From assembly GCA_905116865.2 (NCBI GenBank), contig CAJHNH020000803.1:143501-207500 (forward strand): a stretch of DNA of 64,000 nt, written 5' to 3'. Position 1 is the stretch's first letter; the number at the start of each line of letters is the position of its first letter. Source of the stretch: Candidula unifasciata (taxonomy: Eukaryota > Mollusca > Gastropoda > Stylommatophora > Geomitridae). Position numbers and translations under genes: made by a program. The notes under the pieces were generated by a model. That model did no database searches, was not told where the DNA came from, and saw nothing but the letters and a program-made list of their open reading frames with translations. Below are positions 1 to 10,522 of the stretch, piece after piece.

Positions 1-2
1 AT

Positions 3-564
3 ACCACTCAGAAGGAAGAGGTTGGAAGTCAAGAGGGAAACACAACGGCATCATCACTACCTGATGGTGTTGTGGGCATTGGTTTAGTCAGTGCTGATGA
101 AAATGAGAAAGCGGAGACTGAATTAACAGATGAAGTCACGACATTAGAGCCAGATGTCACATCAGAATCACTGGATGTTGCTGCGGAAGGAGATAATGCT
201 GCAGACGTTACTGCTGGTGTTGCAGAGGACCATGAAAGCACAACAGTTCTGCCAGAGCATTCTACTGATGAAGGTCAAGAGTCTGCAGGTGAGCTCACAA
301 CAACAGGGACAGCAGAGGATAACTCAACAGCAGATGACAGCGGACTGAGTCTTGTGGTCATACATGGTATTGCCAAAGATGGAGCAAAGGATGCAGATGA
401 AGTGGAAGCAGAAGCTACAACACAAGGAACTTCAGAGACAGATGCAGAAGAAGCCAAGACGCAAGGAGTGGAGGATGTTGAGGTTGTGACGGTATCGGGA
501 AAGACAACAAAGAGGATTCCTTCTTTGGAAGAGCTGGAGGCTCTGTACACTGATTCAGACACGG
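3..564 (+). CDS. Membrane protein gene, acidic ectodomain exon (5' partial)
   Basis: The frame is open from base 3 and enters from outside the window, so the true start is unknown. The 187 residues visible are very rich in Thr, Glu, Asp, Ser and Ala, with no cysteine and no predicted hydrophobic segment: a mucin-like or disordered extracellular stretch with many potential O-glycosylation sites. The exon ends in the middle of a codon (phase 1) at a strong donor, ACGG|GTGAGT at 564/565; reading on gives only 8 more codons before a stop. Downstream exons in compatible order encode a transmembrane helix and a cytoplasmic tail, so I infer this is the ectodomain of a type I single-pass surface protein. 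The family is not recognised. Confidence is high that this is coding, low on function. Confidence 0.8.
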
Positions 565-729
565 GTGAGTTTTCTGTCTGTTCTTTCTGAAATTAATATG
601 TGTTACAGTGGTGATGATGATGATGATGTTGATGACGATAATGATGTTGAGAGGGATACTAATGATGATGATGGTGGTGGTGGTGGTTACAACGATGATG
701 CTGCTGACAGTAGCAATGAAAATTGGGCT
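565..729 (+). repeat. GAT-rich low-complexity start of intron 1
   Basis: Imperfect GAT/GGT triplets directly after the first donor. Similar GAT-rich DNA recurs at 8520-8690. No coding signal. Confidence 0.6.
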
Positions 730-871
730 CTCATTTAAATAACGATCGCTAGCTGGAAAGCTGACGGTCGCTTAGTGGGAGTTCACTCCCTTGGTTGCAG
801 TGCAAATACGGACCGTAAAGCGGGAACGAAACAAATGACATACTTACCTATCATCATACGGTTGCATAGGG

Positions 872-972
872 TGTAGGGTTAGGTTTAGGGTTAGGGGTAG
901 GGTTAGGGTTAGAGTTAGGGTTAGGGGTAGGGTTAGGGTTTGGGTTAGGGTTAGGGTTAGGGTAGGGTTAGA
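872..972 (+). repeat. Interstitial telomere-like (TTAGGG)n, imperfect
   Basis: Mixed TTAGGG, TTAGGGG and TAGGG units form the left arm of the foldback element at 730-1545. Confidence 0.9.
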
Positions 973-1194
973 TGTGAAAATTGTGACGCAGGAGTTCCAC
1001 ATAATGGCTGACAATCTGATGCTTGTGGGAGTGGCGCCACTGGAGTTCTCCTAAATATGACGGCAATAGCGGGTGGCTGGTGCCCAATTGATGGCGAATT
1101 GTCCGTGTGAGTAGCATCCACAGTCCTTCAATTGTTTGGGTGTGTATGTCACTGTGCACGATTAGTTGGAACTCCTGCATGAAAATTGTCACAT

Positions 1195-1247
1195 CTAACC
1201 CTAACCCTAACCCTACCCCTACCCCTAACCCTAACCCTACTCCTAAC
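1195..1247 (-). repeat. Interstitial telomere-like repeat, inverted arm
   Basis: CCCTAA and CCCTAC units form the opposite arm to 872-972, so the two telomere-like tracts face each other inside the foldback element. Confidence 0.9.
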
Positions 1248-1559
1248 CACGCAAATTTGTAGGTCATGAAGGCATACAGATCTGCAGGAGTCACATCCAT
1301 GGCAACTAATAGCACCATCATATAAAGATATATTTACTAAAAAAACAAAACACAGATGACCCCGAGGAGTCAAATAAACACCCAGATCTGGGGGAAGCAC
1401 CCAAGCATTGGCAGCCCTGATGTTGACCTCACTGTCTGTTTTGATTCGTGACTTGTCCGCTCTGTGTTTGCAATGCAGCCAAGGGAGTGAACTCCCACTA
1501 AGCGACCGTCGGCTTTCCAGCTAGCGATCGGTATTTAAAGGAGAGTCGAAAATTGGGCT

Positions 1560-2352
1560 GCTGCTGCTGCAGTTGATTATGATGATGACGATGCTGATGA
1601 ATAGGAACCAGAATATGTTCTGAGAAGTAAAGACAATCAACAGGCTACGGATCACATCATGTATCCAGTGCCATTTGGTCTAAAACAAAATGAGTCTAGA
1701 CAATATATTCAATATGCCCTAGAAATAAAAAATTAAAAAACAATTTTAAAAAAAAAGTCTTCCACTTGTTTTACAGCTCTGGATCAATCAACTCAAGCTC
1801 GTAAAAAATTGGTACAGAGTACAATGGGGCTTCAAATGAAAACTATAAAAGTCTTATAGAAATTACAATAGCCAAGCCATTGTCTTGTAACCGGTCAATA
1901 TTGTTGTTAAGGATGTCAGCACTGTTAAGCACATGACATAATGGTGCAGATGAACAAGTTTACATCATAATGTCAGTTTGAAGGAGGTTGCCCCACTTTT
2001 GACCAGAGAGGATCAGCGTTCTTTTATCCATTTTTGTTTTGTTTTGGATCAGTCAAGGGATGAAACCTATTGAAATTCATTGGCAAATGTAGGTCCATAA
2101 TGGGGATGTGTGCGTGTCATTTCAACAAGGGAGCAAATGGACAGTGTTGCCACTTTTCTTTGACAAAAAACATCCAAAACGAAGTAAAAAAATATCTAAA
2201 CACATCTAAATTTGCGTAGAAAACATCTTAAAAAACATCCAAATGGAAAGAGTCACAAATAACATAGCAATTGATGTGACTTACCCTATAGAATCATGTC
2301 CTCATCTTTACTGAAGTCTGCCTCACAAGATCCACAGGATAAACTTAGATTG
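1560..2352. other. Intron sequence, no feature seen
   Basis: AT-rich intronic DNA between the foldback element and the first repeat A copy. Frames are short and no repeat or domain is recognisable. Confidence 0.5.
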
Positions 2353-2612
2353 CCCCCGTGTGGGTTCCGGGGCCCCATTGATGGGAAAACAAGAATAGAC
2401 CCACTGCCTCCCTAAAAGCATGTCGTAAGAGTCAGAGTGCATCTGCCGGAGAGGCAATGAACCAAAAGTCTGTATTCAAGAGAATGAGATCCGTAAAACT
2501 GATGCACACGCAACACTCAGGTTCTGGAGCAGGACTGCAGTTCAGTAGTGGACGAGCAACCAGAACTTTCCGCCAGAGTGTACAGCTGGTGAACGCGAAG
2601 AAGAAGAAGAAA
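2353..2612 (+). repeat. Repeat A (about 270 bp, (GAA)n tail), near full length
   Basis: It starts CCCCCGTGTGGGTTCCGGGG and ends GGTGAACGCGAAGAAGAAG. Homologous blocks appear at least ten more times in the window on both strands. The polar simple-repeat tail is that of a short retroposon (SINE-like), but I see no convincing A/B-box pair. It lacks the GTCGACTAATTGGG segment seen in the fuller copy at 25357-25648. Confidence 0.75.
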
Positions 2613-3149
2613 TGAAATGTCCCTCACTGTTGCATTTGAAAAACTGGTGAACAATCCAGAAATATGCACATGCATTAAATGCATAATTCAGTTGATGGAG
2701 GCACCAAAGCCAACAATAACCACCAAAAATGCAGTTTGTCGTTGATGGAAGTAATCAGGCACAATAAGTTGGTTACTTATTGTTAGAAAAGGTATTTCTC
2801 CAGCTTACACGCAAACCGGCTACCAGTCATATTAAATACCATGACACAACCGCTGCACAAATGAAAGTCATTCCACAGAAAAAACATAGCTCACATGGCT
2901 GCAACCAAGCACTAAACTCAGTAGCTCAAGTAGCAAAACCATAGACTACCATCCCTATGTAAAAATTGCATTAGCAAAGCGCTGTCGGAAGCAAAAATAG
3001 TTTTGAAGCTTAACATTTTACCATGACTTTCCTGGATTTTGGCCGGAAGTCCGAAAAATTGCATACATACGCATACACAAACTTACACACAAGGAGGTGT
3101 TGATACTGACACAACATACAGAGGTCTATACATTCATAAATATAACACC

Positions 3150-3186
<37 letters not shown>

Positions 3187-3277
3187 TACATAACTGACAT
3201 ATCACACAGAGAGACATGACATACACAGAGACAAAACACCCAGACACCACACACAGAGACACAAAACTCTCAGACGT
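2613..3277. other. Intron sequence with short (AT)n
   Basis: AT-rich, with a perfect (AT)n at 3155-3184 followed by CA/AGACA-rich DNA. A GACTTCCGGCC-type motif near 3040 resembles the end of the insertion at 21097-21553. No coding signal. Confidence 0.5.
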
Positions 3278-3463
3278 GCACTTCCAGTCTTAGGTCTCTT
3301 TCCAGAACCTGGGTGTTGCATGCACATTCGTTTCACAGATCTAGCTTATTTGTATGCAGACTTTTAGTTCCACTATTAGTCAATTCCTTGGACATGCTTG
3401 TTGGGCAGGCAATGGGTCTTTTCATGTTTTCCCCCACAATAAGACCCCAGAACCCACATGGGT
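3278..3463 (-). repeat. Repeat A, partial
   Basis: Opposite orientation to the copy at 2353. It retains the CCAGAACCTGGGTGTTGCAT block, the TCACAGATCT block and the terminal CCAGAACCCACATGGG. The (TTC)n end is missing. Confidence 0.65.
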
Positions 3464-3828
3464 TTTTGTATCTCCCTTGATACTCAAAGCAAAAGCGTCA
3501 GTAAAGAAAACGAAGAAAATAACACTCAACACACTAATGGAGTATCTGTTAGCAGACTAGTTTACTTATCTTGTGCATTAAAGAAATGAACTGCTCTAAA
3601 TGGAAAGCAATTTTGTTCTTCAGGCTCTGGTGAAATCTACAAGACTGAAAATATTTACTGGAATGGTGAGTTATCCAGTCAAGATCTCTTGCATTTTCAG
3701 CATGGACAATTTTTCCACTCTTCTCTTTTCGAATGCACATAAAAAAAAAACAGTACATTTACTTTGTGGAAGTGTTGATAGCTCACATATATTGTCAGTA
3801 GATAATATATTTTAATTTCATTCCACAG

Positions 3829-3895
3829 AAACCACAACAAAAGATGAATTTTCTGAAGCAGAAATATACCTCTCCGTGGTGAACAGAAGATTGCG
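3829..3895 (+). CDS. Membrane protein gene, short juxtadomain exon
   Basis: A 67-nt exon with a good acceptor (pyrimidine-rich stretch ending TTCCACAG at 3828) and a donor GTATGA at 3896. It enters in phase 1, matching the donor at 564, and reads ETTTKDEFSEAEIYLSVVNR followed by RLR. It leaves in phase 2. The composition shifts from acidic, Thr-rich to a mixed sequence that could begin a folded juxtamembrane module, but it is too short to assign. The phase-2 exit does not fit the best acceptor of the transmembrane exon (phase 0 at 6705). It would fit an upstream AG at 6679, or there is another exon in between that I cannot see. Confidence 0.6.
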
Positions 3896-3989
3896 GTATG
3901 AAATGAATTTATGTTTTATTTCTTTGATTGGTTATATACTTATTTGATTGAACTGTTTTTAATGATTCGTTCGGTGTCTCTTTGGTATT

Positions 3990-4374
3990 TGAAATTCTTG
4001 CCTCCTGAGATATACTAGTCGTCCCCTTGTGGGATGCAATTTTCTTCTTTGAAGCCCCACCCTGGCTTCTGCCAGGGGCCCCTGAAAATAGCCGGGGCAT
4101 AGATATGGCCTAGCCATAGATATGGCCAAATGGCTGAAATGGGTTTCTGATTTCCTCTCCACGGGTGATCCTCATCCGCATGGTGGCACATTTTGTCACC
4201 CGGTGTTTATGGCTTGTGTGATGTCCTGGTTGGGTACAACTACCTACTTACCTACCTGCCTCCTGAGATTGATCCTCATCCGCATGGTGGCACTTTTTGT
4301 CACCGGGTGTTTATGGCTTGTGTGATGTCCAGGTGGGGTACAACTACCTACTTACCTACCTGCCTCCTGAGATT
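3990..4374 (+). repeat. Repeat C with an internal 104-bp tandem duplication
   Basis: GAAGCCCCACCCTGGCTTCTG followed by GATCCTCATCCGCATGGTGG marks a repeat also found at 22495-22715 and, inverted, at 51715-51880. Here the block 4167-4270 is duplicated as 4271-4374, nearly identical. Function and class are unknown. Confidence 0.7.
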
Positions 4375-4379
4375 GCTTG

Positions 4380-4640
4380 CCTCCGGGAGGCCATCAACAA
4401 AACAAGAATGGATAGGGTCATGAATACTAGCATTAGAGAAAGGGCTAGGACAAGACCATGCCTAAATTACAGTGAGAGACTGAATGAAGTGGTTTAGCCA
4501 TCTAGTCAGAATGTAGCCAGAGCAAAATGTATATGAAACTTCTACAGAAAACATCCTGGTGGAAGGCAGCAAAAGACCAAGGAAAACATGTATAGACAGT
4601 GTAGCCAATTCTTGCAGAAATCAGAATAAAACCATGACTT
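4380..4640 (+). pseudogene. RTE-like LINE fragment, reverse transcriptase C-terminal end
   Basis: In-frame pieces resemble the extreme C terminus of RTE-type endonuclease-reverse transcriptases: TRMDRVMNTSIRERARTRP, then KWFSHLVRM, then KRPRKTCIDSV, with stops and frame changes between. The 48-nt block around AGCCATCTAGTCAGAATG is repeated at 63709-63770. It is a dead fragment. Confidence 0.55.
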
Positions 4641-4735
4641 ATGCAACATGAGAAGTGTAAGGCAAAAACAGAAAACCACAACACTTGCATTCAAAGTTAA
4701 GTTAAACACTTGCCTTTTCTTATCTTCTTCTTTTA

Positions 4736-4896
<161 letters not shown>

Positions 4897-5502
4897 CTGC
4901 TGTTATTATTTGCAATGCCTATTTTTTTTTTTTTTTAGTTTTTTTAAAATCAAGGTTTGCTTCTTTTTTTAACACTTTGTTTTTATGTTTTTCAATTTTC
5001 TTTTCTATCTATAAGTGCACGCTAGTGTTTTTGTCAATTTTGCCTTATGTTCTATTTTTGTTTTCCATGATCACTTCTTTGTTCTTTTACATTTAGTTCA
5101 CTGCATGTTTTCACATCGCCCTTCTTTGCCTGCAAACCTTGCTTTTTATTTTTGTTATTTTTAACTGTTTTGCTTCTTTGTAATGTTTAAATTTCATTTC
5201 CAGGTCAGTTTTGGAACGTTTCTTTCTTTCTGTTGTTAAATAAAGCATTTTGCTTTTGTGTTTACTGTTTTGCTTGTTTTATATTTTAATTTTGTTCATA
5301 AACTGGGCCTCTGTGATATTGATTCTTTTTCACTTTGCTTTTTTTTTGCTTAGGCAGTGTACTTTTCTCTATGTAAAGTTACAACGTATGACAAATTCAA
5401 CAGATTATTATAATTTGTGAGTCACCTTTCTTCGTTTAGTTTCCTGAATGTTCTTAATTAAAAACAAAAATCTTACTGACTTTATCTACCCTCCAATCGT
5501 TT

Positions 5503-5667
5503 CTTCTCCTTCTTTTGCGTGTTTACCAGTAAACCCTCAATGGAAAGTTCTGGTTGTTTATCCACTTTTGGCTTTTTGTCTTGTTCCAGTTTCTGCATTT
5601 TGCATCCACATTCATTTCACAGATCTGGCTTATCTGTATTCTGACTCTTGATTCAGAACCCACACAG
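5503..5667 (-). repeat. Repeat A, internally deleted
   Basis: It contains the TTCTGGTTGTTTATCCACTT, TTTCACAGATCTGGCTTA and CAGAACCCACACAGG blocks. The middle (AGGCAGATGCACTC) is missing. Confidence 0.6.
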
Positions 5668-5872
5668 GTAAAATTACAGTTCCGCAAATTATCATAATTT
5701 TTAATAATTGGAAATCAATGTCACCTTTCTTTGGTCAGTTTCTTAGTTATTCATAAAAATACAAAATCTGATTGACATTGTGTACACTATAATTCTCTGA
5801 AAGTACTCTTAAAATATTTTGAGCTTGACAACCTATACTCCTACATACAATTAATGCATAAGATATGCAATA

Positions 5873-6163
5873 TTCTTCTTCTTCTTCTTCGCATTCACTA
5901 GCTGTAAACTTTGGTGTAAAGTCCTGATTGTTCATCCACTTCTGGACTTCAGTCCTATTCCAGAACCTGAGTGTTGCGTGTACATCCATTTTACAGACCT
6001 GACTCATTTGTATGCAGACTGCTGGTTCCTTGCCTCTCAGGCAGATGCACTCGGACTTCAAAGGAAGCTCCCAATTAGTCGACTCTTACGACATGCTTTT
6101 GGGCAGGCAGTGGGTCTGTTCTTGTTTTTCCTATAATAGGGCCTCGGAACCCACACGGAGAAT
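5873..6163 (-). repeat. Repeat A, near full length
   Basis: It starts with (TTC)n, then the TTCTGGACTTCAGTCCTATT, CAGGCAGATGCACTCGGACT and CTCTTACGACATGCTTTTGG blocks, and ends GCCTCGGAACCCACACGG. Confidence 0.8.
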
Positions 6164-6369
6164 AAGATATGCAATTTTGAATAAGCTGGCATAAGTGATA
6201 AGCAGAAATATATATATATATTTAAAACATAAAGATCATTCTGTATATCCCAGTTATAACCCAAATAAATTTAACACCCCAACACCCATCACCGATTGGT
6301 CAATAAAAATATATGGTCTAGCCCTATATGCCCTATACACCTAAAGGTGTGGAAAAAGAACCTTTACTA

Positions 6370-6560
6370 TTTACTTTTACTTACTGCATAGGGGATGAGG
6401 GCAGGGGCCGACCACACAAAAGTGGGCATAGGATATATGTGACAACTTGAATATGAGGCAAGAGAGCTGGCTATAGGCAGAGTTTCTTTCAGGCAGACCA
6501 TGACGAGAATGGGGTTCTGCAAAGTACCTGGTATATGATAATTTGTTTTACTTTTAGGGA
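6370..6560 (+). pseudogene. RTE-like LINE 3' end fragment
   Basis: GGGCAGGGGCCGACCACAC followed by AGTGGGCATAGGATATATGT matches the C-terminal coding end seen in clearer form on the - strand at 63265-63480 (GRGRPTRRWAQDIS). It is followed by the CAGACC...TGACGAGAATG block of the same end. Stops interrupt it. Confidence 0.55.
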
Positions 6561-6704
6561 GATTCTCATTAAAATTAACTCTTCTGGTACCAATGAACAT
6601 ATGATCTGTTGATTTATATCTAATTTAAATGTCCTTTGATAAGAAAGGAGTTAACATTTAACAGATTTTTAACAAGCAGAACTAACTCTGTTTACTGTCG
6701 TCAG

Positions 6705-6845
6705 GAAAATGATGAAGAGTATAAGGACAACCAAAGTACGGCCATTATTGTTGGTGTTACGGTCGGGGGTGTTGCCCTGTTTGCCTTGGCTTTCTTTGCA
6801 TCCCGCTACTACAAGAAGAGGCGTGGTCACTTCAAAGAAATGAAG
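6705..6845 (+). CDS. Membrane protein gene, transmembrane exon
   Basis: The 47 codons from 6705 hold an acidic juxtamembrane segment (ENDEEYKDNQ), a hydrophobic helix of about 22 residues starting at STAIIVGVTVGGVALF, and a basic stop-transfer cluster (YYKKRRGH). The order acidic, helix, basic indicates type I topology with the C terminus in the cytosol. The acceptor is CTGTTTACTGTCGTCAG (ends 6704) and the donor is AAG|GTTTGG at 6846; the exit is phase 0, which matches the next exon. If the alternative acceptor at 6679 is used, the exon gains 25 nt (T-N-S-V-Y-C-R-Q) and its phase then agrees with the exon at 3829-3895. A helix plus basic anchor with compatible flanking exons makes this a confident coding exon. 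Confidence 0.8.
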
Positions 6846-7234
6846 GTTTGGTTGTTTTACTTATTTTAGTTCATTTGATGCCATATTAAACTTTTCTGAG
6901 ATTCTCTGGCTCATTCTATACTATATTACAACACACTGAGGCTCTCTGGCTCGTTCTATACTATTTTACAATACACTGAGATTCTCTGGCATGTTCTATA
7001 CTATATTACAATACACTGAGATTCTCTGGCTTGTTCTATACTATATTACAATACACTGAGATTCTCTTGTATGTTCTTTACTATATTTCAATACACCAAC
7101 ATTCTCTTGCTTGTTCTTTACTATATTACAATACAATTAGATTCTCTGGCACGTTCTATACTATATTACAATACACTGAGATTCTCTGGCTCATTCTTTA
7201 CTATATTACAATACTATATTACAATACTATATTA

Positions 7235-7822
7235 CATACTATGAAACAATACAGGAGGACAGTGACGCTTACCAGACAATCACATCAAGCATGACCATGG
7301 AAATAGCTGCTGTTTCTAGAGCATTAGCATGGGTCTTCAAGCAAACTGCCAAACAGGCAGTAATTGTATCAGACTTCATGAATACGCTTCAGAAGATAGC
7401 AACAGACGGAATGCGCTCTGAATGGGTAGAAAGCATTTGAAAACCACACCTAACCTCCCTCACCTGGATCTACACACTTGGTTATGCGGGCGTAAATGGA
7501 AATGAGCGAGTGGACCGGCTGGCAAGCATTGCAATAAGTCATGTGGGAAGAAGCATGGACAGAGCAGATATTGTCAACACGGTACGGACTGGGCTAGTGG
7601 ATAATGAGGAATCTCTGACACTAAAACGATCGCATGACATGGGAGTAAAGCATGGTGAAGCATGTTTATGCCATCTTCGAGGCTGAGATAGGAGACAAAA
7701 TAACCAGCTTCTCATGGGAACAATTAGTAGAAGTATTTTGGAGTGGCTGCTGCATCAGAGGACTGAGCATGCATGGTAATGCCCAATTTGCAGTGATGTT
7801 GATTGTGATAACATAACATAAT
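7235..7822 (+). pseudogene. LINE RNase H domain fragment
   Basis: Conceptual reading gives MTMEIAAVSRALAWVFKQ (catalytic Glu), AVIVSDFMNTLQKI (catalytic Asp), a nonsense codon at 7438-7440, then GVNGNERVDRLASIA, which matches the GNxxAD motif of retrotransposon RNase H with Val for Ala. The first Asp motif is absent (5' truncated). Late residues GTISRSILEWLLHQR resemble the end of the copy at 60085-60860, so both belong to one family. Non-functional. Confidence 0.7.
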
Positions 7823-8107
7823 ATCTCTGGCTCGTTATATACTATATTACAATACACTGAGATTATGTGGCTCTTTCTATACTATATTACAATACACTGA
7901 GATTTTGTGGCTCTTTCTATACCATATTACAATACACTGAGATTTTGTGGCTCTTTCTATACCATATTACAATACACTGAGATTTTGTGGCTCTTTCTAT
8001 ACCATATTACAATACACTGAGATTTTGTGGCTCTTTCTATACTATATTACAATACATTGAGATTCCCTGGCGTGTTCTAAACCACATTACATTGAGATTC
8101 TCTTGTT

Positions 8108-8261
8108 CAGGCATGTCAAACTAAAGGTCCACTAAGGGTCATATGGGTTGCATTTGTGTTACCAGGAGGGCCAACACAACAGCTAATTGAAGTCATTTTA
8201 TAAAAACGATTGCTTGCAAAGGGCCGCATGCAGCCAGCAAACAGTATGTTTGACATGCCTG
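8108..8261. mobile_element. hAT-like MITE, 154 bp
   Basis: The ends are inverted: CAGGCATGTCAAACTA and TATGTTTGACATGCCTG. An 8-bp flanking duplication with one mismatch (CTCTTGTT at 8100-8107, CTTTTGTT at 8262-8269) and the CAGG...CCTG termini fit the hAT superfamily. No ORF. Confidence 0.75.
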
Positions 8262-8768
8262 CTTTTGTTTTTTCTATATATAAACATAAATTGAGAATCT
8301 CTCGTTCAGTCTATACCATATTAAAATAGAGATTCTCTGGTTTGATGAATATTCTCTGCGATAAATAGTTTTTTCTGGATTTATCTTAGATTGCCTGCCT
8401 CATTGTAAACCATGTTAAAATACACTGAGCTTCTCTAGCTTATTTTGTATGATTTCATTTATCACACACCAGACAATGAGTGCAGCAAATTACTTTTACT
8501 TTCTTTGACTCAGTTTATTTAATGGTGCTGACAATGATGACAGGGATGAGGGTAATGATGATGATGAAGTTGATGCTTGTAATGATGATGATAGTAGTGA
8601 TGTTTATTGGTTAGAGATTATAATAATAACAATGATGATGAAGCTGGCTAATGATGATGATGATCACGATGATGATAATGATATGCTTTGTTTTTATATT
8701 TTAATAAACTCAAATATTTTTAATTTTATTTTTATTTATATTTTTTATTTTATTTATTAAACAAACAG

Positions 8769-9039
8769 AAAGTAAACAGCAACAAAGATGGTGAAGATCT
8801 GGAATTTGAACCTTTGAAAAGCAGAGGAAATAACATTTATGATGACCCGGAAATTCCTCCCACAAACGGGATTTACCGACCAAGAGGGAAAGCGAGCCCT
8901 CAATTTCCGTTAAAGAGCCAGAGGGAAGAGAAAGTGGATGCAGCAGATCTTTACGCTGTTCCGGAGAAGAGCAAAAGAGCACCCTTACTAGGAGCATCTC
9001 CACCAATAGAAGAGCTATCACAGTCACCATCAGCTCAAG
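8769..9039 (+). CDS. Membrane protein gene, cytoplasmic tail exon 1
   Basis: The acceptor is at 8768 (T/A-rich tract ending AAACAG); the donor is CAAG|GTAGGA at 9040. It enters in phase 0 and leaves in phase 1, and both neighbours match. The 90 residues are hydrophilic and proline-rich. They carry three tyrosines in likely signalling contexts: IYDDP, IYRPRG and LYAVP. YDDP and YAVP fit the YxxP pattern that Crk or Abl-type SH2 domains bind when phosphorylated (general SH2 knowledge; binding here is inferred). Nothing resembles an enzyme domain. This is the membrane-proximal half of the cytosolic tail. Confidence 0.8.
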
Positions 9040-9218
9040 GTAGGAACAAACATCTCAAAATTTCCATCTGAAAACTGGATAAAAAATGTTCTTGTTTCTA
9101 CAAATCTTATTCTGGATTTGTTTTTAGAATAGCAGTTGGCACATTACGTTGTGGTTTACAGAAAGGCTGCGGAGCCTGGGCTTTTGGCCCAACTGTCAGA
9201 TATGATCAAACAACCTCC

Positions 9219-9250
9219 CACCCCCCCCCCCCCCCCCCCACCCCCACCCC
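9219..9250 (+). repeat. Poly-C tract
   Basis: A run of about 25 C, with CCCCACC variants, directly before an inverted RTE fragment. Similar homopolymer G/C runs occur at 12625, 15592, 29826, 35211, 39231, 49066, 49120, 49872, 50780 and 51400. Confidence 0.85.
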
Positions 9251-9254
9251 ACCT

Positions 9255-9460
9255 CCCATGCATTTTCATACCTTAATGTCTCTTACATCTTGTGTCCATC
9301 TTCATGCTGGTTGGCCCCTGCACCTTTGTCCTGTACCGCGCTTTCTGCTTTTAATCTTTCCGTTCTACTGTCGAGCTTGTTATGGCCAACATATTTCAAT
9401 TTCTGGGGCAAGATGCTGTTTACTAGCAAATCTTCCTTGATGTTCAGATCTTTTAGTATC
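9255..9460 (-). pseudogene. RTE-like LINE fragment
   Basis: The reverse complement reads in pieces LNIKEDLLVNSILPQK, then RLKAESA, then GAGANQHEDGHKM. These correspond to the DLNIKEDW...SRKLKYFGHIK stretch and the GRGRP...WAQDI end of the copies at 55415 and 63265. Degenerate. Confidence 0.55.
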
Positions 9461-10079
9461 TCAGTATTTCTTTTCTTCTTTGTCCATGGTATTCTGGATT
9501 ATTGCATGATCAGAAATATCCTTGATATCTTCCTCTTCTTCACTTCCTACTACCACTATAAGAAAGATCCATGGTTTGAGTTCTTATTCTGCCCGCCACG
9601 ATCATCAACACTGTTTAGAGTACCTCTTATGTTATCTTTCCACCTTGTCCTTGATATACCCCAGGATCTATATGTCTCTCTGGTTTCTTTAGTACCAGAG
9701 AGGTACCAAGGAAAGTAAAGGATGCCACCATGGTGCTGACCACATCATTTACTCAGTTCCAGTCTTCTTCTTCTTCTGCTCTCTACTCCTGAAATACCTC
9801 GCGGCATCAGGGCAGGAAGAGCTCTCTGGGACGGGCCCTTTCATTCGCTTTGAATTAACAACTTTTCAGTGTCTTAGATATTTCTGCAGTCTAACAGCGT
9901 ATGCCAGATATGTCATTGGTTTGTCAAGAGTCCTTCACTTTGATTACTAATGTGACTTTGCTTTTTTATGTACCTAATATTTTTCTTATATTACTAGCTT
10001 ATGTGTAACAAATTAATCCTAATTAATTTCTAATTTGCATCAATATTATTCAAAATTATTAATATCTATCATCTTTTGA
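9461..10079. other. Intron DNA with small retroelement scraps
   Basis: A short piece resembling the tRNA-SINE tail (GGAAAGTAAAGG, then TGCTGACCACATCA) lies at 9710-9750. The rest is AT-rich with no coding signal. Confidence 0.4.
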
Positions 10080-10335
10080 TCTTCCTGTGTGGGTTCCAAG
10101 GCCTCAGTGTGGGGAAAACAAAAATAGAGCCCATCGAGCAGGTTGTAGCAATCAACGTATTGTGGGCTTTCTTTGAAGTCAGAGTGCATTTGTCTGAGAG
10201 ACAAGGAACCAACAGTCTGCATACAGATGAGTCAGATCTGTAAAATGGATGTGCATGCAACACTCAGGTTCTATAAAAGACCAAAGTCCAAGGGTGAATG
10301 AACAACCAGAACTCTCTGCCAAAGCTGCAGTTCAT
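10080..10335 (+). repeat. Repeat A
   Basis: It starts TGTGTGGGTTCCAAGGCCTC and runs through AGTCAGAGTGCATTTGTC and ACACTCAGGTTCT to AACCAGAACTCTCTGCC. The (GAA)n tail is replaced by other sequence. Confidence 0.7.
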
Positions 10336-10376
10336 TGCTCATTTTTCATTTCTGAGATCCTCTTCACTGCACATCG

Positions 10377-10431
10377 CACATCCGACATCCGACATCCGAC
10401 ATCCGGACATCCGACATCGGACATCGGACAT
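10377..10431 (+). repeat. Short 8-9 bp tandem repeat
   Basis: ACATCCG and ACATCGG units repeated about seven times. Confidence 0.8.
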
Positions 10432-10522
10432 GACCATAAGTGCTCTGATCTCCTCCTGCTTGTGTCTTTAAATATTCCTAGGCTAACAACTCCCAATCTG
10501 TTCTGTTTGATGTAACGACGGG

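Larger units (their letters stand above)
730..1545. mobile_element. Foldback DNA transposon with telomere-like inverted arms
   Basis: The outer ends are inverted repeats of at least 66 bp and up to about 110 bp with a few mismatches: TTTAAATAACGATCGCTAGC on the left and its near reverse complement on the right (ends 1540-1545). The flanks carry a 12-bp direct repeat, GAAAATTGGGCT, at 718-729 and 1548-1559, a likely target-site duplication. Inside are TTAGGG-like repeats (872-972) and CCCTAA-like repeats (1195-1247), bracketing a spacer that is itself inverted at its edges (972-1000 against 1165-1195). There is no transposase ORF, so it is non-autonomous. Long TIRs with a 9-12 bp duplication suggest a Mutator-like parent, which is an inference. 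Confidence 0.75.
6885..8445 (+). repeat. 40-bp minisatellite in intron, split by insertions
   Basis: The unit is CTCTGGCTCGTTCTATACTA plus a similar second half ending CACTGAGATT. About 8 copies lie at 6885-7230 and about 7 at 7828-8100, with degenerate copies to 8445. A LINE fragment (7235-7822) and a MITE (8108-8261) interrupt the array. Confidence 0.9.

Noticed and set aside
872..1247. Chromosome end suspected from telomere repeats
   Set aside because: The tracts are short, imperfect, in opposite orientations, and enclosed by the TIRs of a transposon inside an intron.
6885..8100. CRISPR-like array of 40-bp units
   Set aside because: The units are contiguous with no unique spacers, and the context is a eukaryotic intron.
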